A stretch of 64,000 nt of DNA from Rapana venosa (lineage: Eukaryota; Mollusca; Gastropoda; Neogastropoda; Muricidae), in the NCBI GenBank assembly GCA_028751875.1, contig CM054158.1, positions 48,518,108 to 48,582,107 of the forward strand, in the 5' to 3' direction. The translations under genes were made by a program, and so were the position numbers. Below, one piece after another: positions 32,814-42,565 of this stretch. Within the stretch, counting starts at the first letter, position 1; each line of letters begins with the position of its first letter. The notes beneath the pieces are model-generated. The model was not told the DNA's origin, made no database searches, and worked only from the letters and a program-made list of their open reading frames with translations.

Positions 32814-34451
32814 CTACCGGTACGCGTCCGAGTTGACCTGATACTCGATGACATACTCCGGGTACGCCTGGGTGCTGTCGAAGACGACCCAGATGCGGGG
32901 CGTGTGGATGTTGTCCACGCACGAGTCGTAGCAGCGGCCCAGGGGGTCGTTGGGGTCAAGGGGCGGGGGTCGGCGGTAGTCGCTCTGCCCGCCCGTGAAG
33001 ATGCCGGTGAGGACTTTGGCCAGGAACATGTAGCGCGGGCAGGAGCCGGCTTTGCGCAGATCTAAGGCTTGACCGCTGGACGGCACCCAGGGCCCCGGTT
33101 TGGGAGGGGGGGGGGCCAGCCCCGAGGGCTGGGGGGCGAGCAGGGAGAGCGGGGTGTGGGGGGGCAGGGGGGCCAGCGGGGGCAGGGGCCCGGGGGTGGG
33201 CGGCAGCGGGGCCACCAGCACGTAACTGTTGGCCGGCGTGGCCACCAGGGCCACCGAGGGGCCCCCCGACGTCGTGACCCCGCCCCCGGAGAAGGTGACG
33301 GCCCGCCCCCAGACAGGGTCACCGAGGTGCTGGCCGCCGAGAGGGCCGACGGGTAGCTCCCCACGGGCACCATCACGCTCCCCGCACCCTGCCCCGACAC
33401 CGACTGCTGCGGACAGGAGGAGGAGGAGGACGAGGAGGAGGCAGCAGAGGAGGACGGAGCCATCAGCAGCGACACCTTGCCCAAACTGCGCGCGCAGAAG
33501 GACTGGCAGGTCCGGTACTTCTTGTGCGACGACGACGACGACGACGACGACCCAGCAGCAGCAGGGTAAGGGCTCGGCTTCCCCAGCCCCCCCCGGAACC
33601 CCGCCAGAGGGGGGGTCTGGGGAGGAGGGGGGTGGTGGTGGAGCGACGACTGGCCGGGGGGCAGGCTGAAGCTGGAGGCCGGAGCGGGAGCGGGAGCGGG
33701 GCCGGGGGGTGGGTGGGAGCGGGGGTGCCCGGAGAGGAAGGAGTAGCGGTGGTGGTGGGGGGGGTAGAGGCCCTGGCGGGGAGGGGGGTGAGGAGGAGGA
33801 GGCTGGGGCGGGCCCGAGCTCTGGGACGCTGAAGATGCTGGTCGGCACGACGGCGATGGGCGAGGATTCTGCAAGGCGGTTGGGGGCGCGCCGCCGTTGG
33901 GCGCCGCGTGGGCAGAAGGCCCTGCGCTTCTCCCCCCTCCTCCGCCGAACAGGGAGCTTCCCGAAGGCCCCGGGGGCGCAGGGACCGAACCGGCGGGCCC
34001 GTACATCACGCCGCTGTTGGCGGCAGCAGCGGTGGCCACCAGGCGGCTACTGCCGGACCCCGGCCTGGGGACGGTGTAGCTGCCCGCGCCCGAGGCGCGC
34101 TTGACCGTCAGGAGGTGGGCCAGCAGCGCGTTGCGGTCAGCCAGCTTGCTCCTCAGCAGCGGCAGCAGCTTCCGCATGTTCACGCCCGGCTTGTCGCCCG
34201 AGGACCCCGCTCCAGAGGAGGCCCCGCCGGGTCCTGCCTGCGGCACGCGCAGGTGGCGCCTGGCTGAACGGCGGAGGAGAGGTCCTGGGGGTAGGAGGAG
34301 GAGGAGGAGGGGTCGGAGGAGGAGGAGGAGGAGGAGGAGGAGGGGGCCACCTGGAGCATGGACTTGAGCACCACGGAGGTGGAGGAGGAGGGCGTGGACC
34401 CGCGGTCCGTGTAGGCGTTGGAGTAGTAACTGTCGCTGGCAAAGTAACAGC
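32814..34451 (-). CDS. PARP-type mono-ADP-ribosyltransferase, last exon (with ~455-aa insert and two frameshifts)
   Basis: Last of three recognised exons. The acceptor is TTGCAG|GC, entering in phase 1 as required by the previous exon. It begins CYFASDSYYSNAYTD, with the NAD-site Tyr as second residue of the CYFA motif. It ends YMFLAKVLTG, YRRPPPLDPNDP, YDSCVDN, PRIWVVFD and QAYPEYVIEY before a TAG at 32814-32816. The Ile of PRIWV takes the place of the catalytic Glu of poly-ADP-ribosylating PARPs, so mono-ADP-ribosylation is expected. Between these two parts lie about 455 Ser/Pro/Gly/Ala-rich residues with poly-Ser and poly-Pro tracts and one ordered-looking segment (MRKLLPLLRSKLADRNALLA). 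The frame needs one base restored between about 34215 and 34265 and one at the C run 33302-33304; both are G/C-rich spots and may be sequencing errors. Confidence 0.85.
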
Positions 34452-34511
34452 CTGCAACACAGACATGCATACATGTATGTACACACACTGGAGTGCTTAT
34501 TCCATTATCCT

Positions 34512-34871
34512 GGGGTGGGGGTGGGATAGTCTAGTGGTTAGAACGTCGCGCTTGCAATCTGACGACCCAGGTTCGATTCCCGTTCAAGGGGATATTTTTT
34601 TCCCCTGGAGTTAACGTCAGTGCAGACTCCGCTCTTCCCAAAAAGTCCTTCGGATGAGACTATAAACCGAGGCCCCCGTGTGCGAACGCACGCAGAACAT
34701 CTTGCGCACACGTTAAATCCTGTTCTGCTTTTCAAAAGAGTAGGCCATTGTGTGCCGGTGGGAACAGATGACAATTTACAAAACCGCAAACACACGGGGA
34801 CCGGATGTAAAAAAGCACACAAGTGCTTATTCCATTATCCTCAATATAAAAGAATAAATAAAATAAATAAA
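34512..34871 (+). mobile_element. Family B SINE, full length, close to the PARP splice acceptor
   Basis: Head with TAGTCTAGTGGTTAGAACG and B box GGTTCGATTCC, core GTCCTTCGGATGAGACTATA at about 34645, tail GGACCGGATGTAAAAAAGCA and (AAAT)n to 34871. It lies antisense in the PARP intron, 60 bp upstream of the acceptor at 34451. A 26-bp family B tail scrap (34486-34511) sits between. Confidence 0.88.
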
Positions 34872-35119
34872 TCCTTGAAATAAAAATAAATATAACACAT
34901 ACATACACAAACACACAATTGTCAAGTATTTTCGAGATACTCTCTCCCTTTAACCAGAATGAATGCGGAAACAAAAGATGTACGCATACGTCGGTTCTTC
35001 AGATTTGTTTAAAAGAATACTGTTCAGGTCAAGACAAGAAGTACATTTTACACTGCTGTTGTGCTGCTTTTCACATCAAGCCCAACCCATCTCCCCTATA
35101 TTACATGTATGCATCTAAA
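34872..35119. other. PARP intron; nothing recognised
   Basis: Intronic AT-rich DNA without recognisable features. Confidence 0.45.
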
Positions 35120-35253
35120 AAAGGTAAAGGTGTTCTCGTAACCAATGTGGTTGTTGGAGAGCGAGATGTCAGAAACCTCAGCTTCTCCAGGGGCCAGCAT
35201 ATTGAGAGCGGCGCCCATCTCCTCTCCCTCACTGCTTTACCTTCCCTGTCCCT
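35120..35253 (-). mobile_element. Family A SINE, 3' part only
   Basis: GGGGCCAGCATATTGAGAGC and CGCCCATCTCCTCTCCCTCA match family A; the composite head is missing. Intronic to the PARP gene, same strand. Confidence 0.8.
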
Positions 35254-36170
35254 TAACTCACTGAGGTTGTGCTGAAGCTTAAGTCTGTTTTTTTATATGT
35301 TTGTATAACAAAAATGAGTACATTTGAGAAGAGTATGTTCATATCAATGTGTATGACCAGAAATTTTTTTCCCTTCAAATAATTGATGGGTCATGGGAAG
35401 CTATTTGTGTGGTAATCAGTGAAGTGCAACATTCAACAGTTTTTTTCAGTTTTCTACTAATAACATGGGGTAACATATACTGTTTTGTGTTCCATGTAAC
35501 ACATCATATATACAATAAGATCACACCACAGACTCAATTTATGTCAATCTTTTTCATTTCAAAGAGGAAAATGCAAAACCCAACAAATATGTCGCACTTC
35601 AGTATAACGCCAAAACACTACATGACCTACAATTCATACCTGTTTCAATCAAAAATGCTCTCCTGCACCGATGTTTTCTTGTTTCTCACATAAAACACAT
35701 CAATCCACTTATAAACATGTCTATAGAAATGAAAAAAAAAAAAAGCAACTTACACATTAGAATGTGACGGGAGTTGGGGACAGTAGGCAACACATTACTT
35801 TCAAAAATGATCAGACCCAAGAAATAAAGTGAAGCAAGTTTGAACAATAGCAATAAAATGTATTAAAAAAAATCATTGATCAAAACTTTCACTATATTTT
35901 TACAATGAACCAAAGAAATACACCCCCCCCCCCCCAAAAAAAAAAAAAGCACAATGGTCAAAATGTAACCACAAAAGTGGCAAAACACACTATAAAATGT
36001 CTGACATAATATGCTTTCTCCTAGTATCTGAAGTAATTATTATTAATGCTCGACAGAAAATTATCAGACATTCCGAGCATCAGTGGTTTGGGTTTTTTTT
36101 AATAGCAAGGGAAATAGTCTGGTATTGGTTTACACACCAAAACAAACAAAGAAACAAACAAAAAGAAGAA
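35254..36170. other. PARP intron; no gene seen
   Basis: AT-rich, with a C run at about 35923-35935. Reading frames here are short and unconvincing. Confidence 0.45.
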
Positions 36171-36252
36171 TTTCTCGATTTTCTCTCTGTATGCTCGTCA
36201 TCTTTCAGCATTGGAAAGCGTCCCGGCCTTCTTCTTTGGAACCCTGGCCATC
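36171..36252 (-). pseudogene. Candidate nested exon: basic N-terminus, interrupted by TGA
   Basis: A strong acceptor (AAAATCTATTTCAG|G) is followed at once by ATG (36249-36251) and MARVPKKKAGTLSNAER, then TGA at 36198-36200. The same frame continues RAYREKIEK before running into a TTTG-repeat. Short basic starts of the form K-x-L-SNAERxRxYREK are common at the beginning of uncharacterised invertebrate proteins, so I suspect a decayed or mis-sequenced coding start; a true 17-residue peptide is also possible. It could belong with the donor at 37563. It lies inside PARP intron 2 on the same strand. Confidence 0.35.
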
Positions 36253-37562
36253 CTGAAATAGATTTTAAAGGAAAAAAAGTCATTACATTTCTTCTGAAGT
36301 TTCAGAAAGCCCTAATGTTATCATTCAGTTGATTTTATAAGCTACTATGTAATATACTGTGCAGGTTTTGAACAAGTTCGTATTTATATACCATATACTA
36401 TTTCATTATTTTGGGTATAAATATTAAACACAGATATAAAGATAATTTTCAGCATATATCCTGTGTATCTTAAAACTATAAAAGGATGTAATACCTGTAA
36501 GAATATACTGTTTGGGCTCTGAGCCATCTAATGTAAAATTTTCTAACTTGTAACAATATGTTCAGTTTTTATCTTTCATTCTGCTTTGAGTCATGAAGTC
36601 TGTCATTTTATTTGTTACAAAACATGCTACCATATCTTTAAAATCATGTTTTCACAGCAGATTTGCTAAGAAATGTTTTAACTGAACTCTAATTTTACAC
36701 ACTACCTTTTTAATCACATATCAGTATTACACACAATGTCTTGGTCATACCTCATGTTTACTCTAAAAACATACTCATATCAAACCTGATGAAATATTCA
36801 GCACGTCAAAGTGATACTTTGGATATTATATGCAAGACTGAGCTTTTTTCAAAACAAATCATCGACAACTATTTTTATAAAACATTTGAACAAACAAGAA
36901 CTGTAGGAAACTAAACAATATTTTTCACAACTGATCAATATCTGCATAGGGCAAGAGCATTCCTATCACAAACCCAACTACCATGGCCCTACACACAAAT
37001 AACACTGTACTATTTAACAAAATAATATAAAATAAAATCTAAACCAACTATTTTTGTAATACTAGCAAAAGCTGCAAAATTTGATTGCACATCATGTTTA
37101 CAACAATCCCCTTTCGTGTAATCAAAGAAAAACTCTTTTTATCAAATCTGAGCTCCAGCTTATTCTTTCAACTCTCTCAGTCTCTCTTTAGGCACACAAA
37201 AACAAAAAAATTTGTTTTTAAATCACTCTTTAATCTACAGATCATAACTTGAACAAACTTAAAAAACATTCTAAAAATACACGTCGCACATCATCAGCGA
37301 TCGCGTATCTTGATAACACGAAACGGTTTGGTGTAAACTGAGAAGAAAAAATCATCTGGTTCATCATAAAATTGCCAAATCATCTATGTCATTGGTCTCA
37401 TAGACAATTCAGATCACATGTTTTTTTCTTATTAACGAACGATCTTCATTTTACACCATAATAACCCCCAAAAGTGAGTTAATGTCCGAAAAATAAGGGT
37501 CGCAGGTCATTTTATCTACTAAATGGTCGTACGACAGCTTACTGTTACCGAGTACCACTCAC
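36253..37562. other. Unique AT-rich intronic sequence
   Basis: No recognised repeat or gene. It would be the intron between the candidate exons at 36252 and 37563. Confidence 0.4.
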
Positions 37563-38120
37563 CTTTTCGAAGTTGTTGCTCTCCACGAACACATTTTCTG
37601 ATGGTTTAAATCACATGGGCGGCTGTCACGTGACTAAATGGAAGTGTAGTAAACGTTTCAAAATTATCGTTTTTAATTTAGCGTTTTTATCACCAGATTT
37701 GTCGTACGTCAGTGATTAAACCAAAAATCGAGTGGATGACAAAACTGCCATTGAAAAAGAAAACCGAATAGAAAATAAACCAGTTCTCATTTCCTGGTGT
37801 AGCTTCCTCATTGGTCAACCGAAAATAGGTGACAGGCAGCTCCTTTGTGCCCACGTTTTCACATTTGACGATTTGAAAGTTCGGCGGTCGATGTGGAAAT
37901 GTGATTACACCGAAGGTTATGTGCGATCGCTTTCTTTTTGAAATCGGTTTTCTTGTACCTGACACCTATTGGTGCTCGTATCAGTTGCGTATGTTTGTTT
38001 GACTTTTCTTCTTTCTATTATTAAAAGAGAAGTAGTATTCCGACAGTACTTTGGCTCTGAATGAGTTTTGTTTGTCGATGGTGTAGCAGTGTCCGTTTTT
38101 GGGCGCCATTTTTTCTTGCA
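37563..38120 (-). promoter_or_regulatory. Candidate first exon and promoter region of a nested gene
   Basis: A consensus splice donor GAAAAG|GTGAGT ends at 37563 on the minus strand. The sequence upstream of it is non-repetitive, relatively CpG-containing and has an E-box CACGTG at 37627-37632. It would splice to the acceptor at 36252. There is no transcript evidence; the call rests on the paired splice sites and low repeat content only. The upstream boundary is a guess. Confidence 0.3.
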
Positions 38121-38317
38121 AAAATGACATTTAAGCTTCAATTTCTCGGCAACCCTGTCCAATTATGCCTACATTTTATTTCTACTATTTATTTAACTCT
38201 TTCACAACACCCACACAAAAAAACAACAGTCAGATCTTTTCAGAAGCATTTAAAACAAATTTTCAAAGAGACCACCCCTCTGGGTGACGACCTTTTGGCA
38301 GAAAGTCATATATATAT

Positions 38318-38329
<12 letters not shown>

Positions 38330-38399
<70 letters not shown>

Positions 38400-38400
38400 G
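38330..38400. repeat. (TA)n, (CT)n and (TATG)n microsatellites
   Basis: Compound microsatellite that, on the minus strand, directly follows the 3' end of the family I repeat as a (CATA)n tail. Confidence 0.9.
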
Positions 38401-38790
38401 TACGCCGTCAGCGCCTGGGCTTTATCACAGTTCTTGATTAAACCATTGACGCTGGGGGCAACAGCAAGGTGAGAGGCTGTATGACCAGTGGCTTTTCCAC
38501 TCATGGAATTCCACTTTACAGCTTAGTCTTTAGTGATCGACTATGACTCTCTGACTAGGAGGCTTGACTCGCACAGTCCTTACGTGCTGCAGCCCTGGGG
38601 GCTGGTTGGCCTTTGGAGAGCATCTCCAACGCTGACTGTCCTTACGCCTACTTGGCCGAGAGAGTGGGGATGTACTGTGGGCAAGGCACCTCCACTATAA
38701 TCAAATTTCTGCCCAGTTTCCAAAACAGCAGCTGCCTCTTCTGCTGTTTTGGAGGTCATCGTCGGACACGACGGACAAACATACACATAT
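38401..38790 (-). mobile_element. Family I interspersed repeat, copy 1
   Basis: A ~390-bp element, minus strand from GTCGTGTCCGACGATGACC at about 38775 to AGGCGCTGACGGCGT at 38401, followed by a (CATA)n tail. A second, damaged copy is at 58575-58890. No coding capacity or tRNA boxes seen. The tandem-repeat tail suggests retroposition by a LINE. Confidence 0.65.
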
Positions 38791-38811
38791 GTATGTGTAT
38801 GTGAGTGTACT

Positions 38812-38937
38812 AAATACATATATATGTGTGGTGTGTGTGTGTGTGTACTGTATTATATATATTATTTAGTATATAAATTTTTCATAATGTTGTGTGTGTG
38901 TGTGTGTGTGTGTACATGTGAAAGACAAGGCACCAAC
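38812..38937. repeat. TA and GT microsatellites in PARP intron 2
   Basis: (TA)n at 38815-38826, (GT)n at 38829-38846 and (GT)n at about 38890-38913, ending 25 bp from the splice donor of the next exon. Confidence 0.85.
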
Positions 38938-39089
38938 CCTGTCCAAAAGCTGTGCCATGCTTTCCACAGAAGCGCCAGTCGAAGCCACGGCGACAGATGG
39001 CATCGATGGTGCTGATCTTGGTGCCGTGGAACAGCTGGTTCTCGCTGACCACACGGCCCCCATTCTCCTGAATCATCTGCTCTCTTTTC
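38938..39089 (-). CDS. PARP-type mono-ADP-ribosyltransferase, middle exon
   Basis: A 152-bp internal exon. The acceptor TTGACAG|G supplies the last base of the Leu codon begun in the previous exon. The donor ACAGG|GTTGGT leaves phase 1. It encodes KREQMIQENGG, then NQLFHGTK (the first triad residue, His, that binds NAD), then DAICRRGFDW, and CGKHGTAFGQG leading into the CYFA of the last exon. The CGKHGTxFGQG form is close to TIPARP/PARP7. The donor is not a strong match (GTTGGT) but the phase and protein join are exact. Confidence 0.9.
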
Positions 39090-39218
39090 CTGTCAAAGTC
39101 AAAGTCAAACTTTTATTTTCAGATGGTACATTGAATAAGCAGTGCATTTGCTTTTTTTCATCAAGCCATCTATCTAAAGAAAAAAAAAAAGCGAGAAAAA
39201 AAAAGATAATGTATATCC
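39090..39218. other. PARP intron 1, start
   Basis: A GTCAAAGTCAAAGTCAAAC triplet repeat lies directly at the acceptor and supplies its pyrimidine tract on the minus strand. An A-rich segment follows. Confidence 0.5.
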
Positions 39219-40440
39219 TGTGCACATGCATGCACCCATGCACGCACACACATAATTTTTTTTTTTTAATCAACCAAAATTTTTAAACATTTAAAACACA
39301 CACACACACACCACACATGCACATACAAACACACACACACACACACACACATCAAGGACAGGGTTGTTACATTACCATACATCTGATTTTGTTCACACCA
39401 CACATACAAACACACACATACACACACACATCAAGGACAGGGTTGTTACATTACCATACATCTCTGATTTTGTTCACACCACACATACACATACAAACAC
39501 ACACACATATACACATCAGGGACAGGGTTGTTACATTACCATACATCTGATTTTGTTCACACCACACATACACATACAACCACACACACCACACATACAA
39601 ACACACACATACACACACACATCAAGGACAGGGTTGTTACATTACCATACATCTCTGATTTTGTTCACACCACACATACACACACACATACAAACACACA
39701 CATACACACACACATCAGGGACAGGGTTGTTACATTACCATACATCTCTGATTTTGTTCACACCACACATACACATACAAACACACACATACACAAACAC
39801 ACACATACATCAAGGGCAGGGTTGTTACATTACCATACATCTCTGATTTTGTTCACACCACACAAACACACATACACATACAAACACACACATACACACA
39901 CACATCAAGGACAGGGTTGTTACATTACCATACATCTCTGATTTGTTGTTGTTGCTGGAATTGTATAGTATACCACTTTAAGTCTGCTCTTTTCCTGTGC
40001 ACATGCATGCACCCATGCACGCACACACACACACATAAAAAAATTTTTTAATCAACAACACACCACACACACACACACCACACACACACACAACCACACA
40101 TACATGCACACATCAGGGACAGGGTTGTTACATTACCGTACATCTCTGATTTTTTGTTGTTGCAGGAATTGTATAGTATACGACTTTAAGTCTGCTCTCT
40201 TTTCCTGTGCACATGCATGCACCCATGCATGCACACACACACATAACAAAATTTTTTTTAATCAACAACACACCACACACAAACACACACACACCACATA
40301 CAAACAAACACACACAACCACACACATACACTTACAAACACACACATACACGCACACATCAGGGACAGGATTGTTACATCACCATACATCTCTGATTGTT
40401 TGTTGTTGCTGGAATTGTATAGTATACCACTTTAAGTCAC
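39219..40440 (+). repeat. Two-level tandem repeat in PARP intron 1
   Basis: Six ~95-bp units (39330-39950) of CAAGGACAGGGTTGTTACAT + TACCATACATCTCTG + ATTTTGTTCACACC + CA-rich spacer. These are followed or bracketed by three longer units (39219, 39996, 40205) that begin CCTGTGCACATGCATGCACC and include TTTTTTAATCAACA. The Thr/His-rich frames are translations of the repeat. Confidence 0.9.
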
Positions 40441-40817
40441 GGCAGATTTCTCTGCCTGAAATTCGAGCTGCTCTCCCTGGGGAGAGTGCGTCACCACTAA
40501 AGCCACCCATTATGATTTTTTTATTTTCCTGTCTGCATACATACATACGTGTTTGGTTTCCTATCAGAGTGGCTTTATTTTTTACAGAATTTTGCCATGG
40601 ACAACTCTCTTGTTGCTGTGGGTTCTTTTACGTGCACTAAATGAGTATTGCGCACGAGACCTGGGTTTATCATCTTATTTGAAAGACTAGCACCCAGACC
40701 ACCACTCATGGTCTAGGGAGAAGTTTCGGGCACAAACGGGGATCAAACCACCACACACTTGAAACCTGGACTGTTTGCTTTGTAGGCAGGTGTGTTACCT
40801 CTAGACCACCGACCCAC
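40421..40817 (-). mobile_element. Family E SINE, full length
   Basis: Minus strand: tRNA-like head GGTCGGTGGTCTAGAGGTAA at about 40812 and a B-box-like GTTTGATCCCCG near 40738. The core shares GTCTTTCAAATAAGATGAT with the family B/C core. The tail ends in AGTGGTATACTATACAATTC-type sequence near 40421. Reference copy for family E. Confidence 0.78.
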
Positions 40818-40949
40818 AATGTACACCAGGGGTAACTCTCTGTACAACCATGTGTACTGTATACATACACAGGGAATGAAAGCAGTGCTGAGAGTATAAA
40901 CAGAAGCTGACCAGGCAAAGTCAAAAAATATAAATCGATTTTTTTTTAG

Positions 40950-41229
40950 GGGGGGGGGTTCCTTTTGTCTAGAGCTCCAAGGTTCACCATGTGGTACCAG
41001 CATTTTTGCACATGCGACCATTTCCCCAAACACCATCACCACTTAAGGTAGCTACATTCCGACTACAGAGATAGTATCAGAACACAACACCTGTATGCAT
41101 GTGGGGTTTGTTTGTTTTTTAATTTGTCATTGGTTCCTACAAGCAAGCATGAAATGGCCTACTCTTCCAAAAGGCGGAACAGGTTTTTAAACGTGTGCGT
41201 GAGATATTGTGTGTTCACTCACACAGGGG
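40950..41229 (-). mobile_element. SINE with family C tail, left part
   Basis: Tail CTAGAGCTCCAAGGTTCACC (about 40975), then core GGCCTACTCTTCCAAAAGGC (about 41155). Interrupted at 41229 by a family A SINE; the rest is at 41535-41716. Confidence 0.78.
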
Positions 41230-41526
41230 TAAGGTAAAGGTAAAGATGTCCCATGACCTGTAAAGTCATAGGGGAGTGAGGCATCAGAGACCTCAACTAA
41301 TCTAGGGGCCAGTATATTGAGGGCGGCGCCCATCTCCTCTCCCTCGCTGCTTTTACCTTCCCTGACCCTAAAGAGGCAGGTACCCATTTACAGCTGGGTG
41401 AACTCAGGGAACTGTACAGAAGCCAAGGCGCGCAAACGGTCACCCATCCAACTGGTAACCACGCTTGACGCTGCTTAACTTGGCTAGGGGAAAGCGAGTG
41501 CTCCGACCACTGAGCTATCCCGTCCC
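41230..41526 (-). mobile_element. Family A SINE, full length, nested in another SINE
   Basis: Minus strand from GGGACGGGATAGCTCAGTGG at 41526 through AAGTTAAGCAGCGTCAAGCG and TTGGATGGGTGACC (5S-like box C) to the 3' end near 41232. Flanked by an 8-bp repeat CACAGGGG (41222-41229 and 41527-41534). This is the cleanest full copy of the tRNA/5S composite head. Confidence 0.88.
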
Positions 41527-41534
41527 CACAGGGG

Positions 41535-41716
41535 GCCCTCGGTTTATAGTCTCATCTGCTAAGACTTTAGGGGGAGTGTGGAGTCAGTACCAATATTATT
41601 AACTCCAGGATAAACCTTTAAAAAAAAGGGGGGGCCCCCTGGTGGCTTGATCTCGGGCCATCAGATCAGGAGTGCAACGCTCTAACCACTAGGCTATGTT
41701 GCGCTCCGCTATCCTG
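41535..41716 (-). mobile_element. SINE with family C tail, right part with head type 1
   Basis: Core CGGTTTATAGTCTCATCTGC, then a tRNA-like head at about 41650-41705 (minus strand GCATAGCCTAGTGGTTAGAG). It continues the element broken at 41229. Confidence 0.75.
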
Positions 41717-42061
41717 CCCCTGCATACAGGGAATGAGGACAGTGGTGAGTGTACAAACATAAAAGTCACAACTATCATAATCCCATGAACTCACACAAGC
41801 CAGAGTCTGAGATCAGGAAACCAATTTCTTGGAGAGATTACTACTACATGTCATGAAGCATTCCTAACCAGAGGGTGCCAAAACCCTTTAAAACTGACAC
41901 ACAAAAGAAACTTCATTTTTCCACACAAAAAAAACCCGGGAGGAAGGGGCGGGGGTGGCAGGTGCGGCAGAGGGAACCAAAAACTACCACCACCAAACAA
42001 AACCAAAACAAAACAAGACTGACCGACTGAACAAGTCAAAAACAAAACAAACAAAAAAACC
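41717..42061. other. PARP intron 1; nothing recognised
   Basis: A/C-rich intronic sequence without recognised features. Confidence 0.45.
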
Positions 42062-42400
42062 GACTGAAAATCTCCTACTTCTTCGTCAAACGCTCAGACA
42101 GCAACTATTCTTGTCTGTTATATGAGCGACGGTGCGTTACATTGCCGTTAAGCACCTGACAAGTCAGGCCCAGCACATCCAACTTCGGTGTGGGAGAGAA
42201 TTGTTATATTTTATGTCTTTCTGGGGGGGAGGAAAAAAAAAGGCACGGGAGAATGGATCAAGAAGGCAGAAAATGGACAAGAAAGAGGTGACAGGACGAA
42301 AAGGAACAAGGCAAAAACAAAGAGAGGGATAGAAAAGATGGAATTCCTAGCACAGAATTTCCAGCCGGTGGGGACGCCATTTCTGGAGAACACCTAGAAA
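42062..42400 (-). mobile_element. Family D repeat, inverted
   Basis: Minus-strand match to family D: CTGACTTGTCAGGTGCTTAA at about 42155 and ATTCTGTGCTAGG near 42350, ending in the CCCCACCGGCTGG arm at about 42370. Confidence 0.7.
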
Positions 42401-42565
42401 TGATTCACTCTTTTTATTGTATAGGTTTCTTTGTTGGGATTTTTTTCCCCCCACAAATCCCATTTACAACAAGTAAATCTTCAATTTTAACGTCTTTCCA
42501 CTTTAAGTGATACCAGCATTTACGACAAAAGAAGAACAGCGTTGCACTAATCTACTGCCACTCAC

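Noticed and set aside
32539..32922. A 127-codon minus-strand frame downstream of the PARP stop
   Set aside because: It overlaps the real PARP C-terminus out of frame and otherwise lies in the probable 3' UTR.
33069..34367. Several plus-strand frames of 60-146 codons
   Set aside because: They are antisense to the PARP last exon and arise because GC-rich coding DNA has few stops on either strand; their Arg/Gly-rich composition mirrors the Ser/Pro codons opposite.
33062..34486. A 474-codon minus-strand frame as a separate gene
   Set aside because: Its middle is the PARP insert in the shifted frame, while its first and last parts are out-of-frame readings of the PARP domain. It is one exon with two frameshifts, not a gene of its own.
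39317..40640. Thr/His-rich frames of up to 178 codons
   Set aside because: They follow the tandem repeat and CA spacers and then a family E SINE; no coding evidence.
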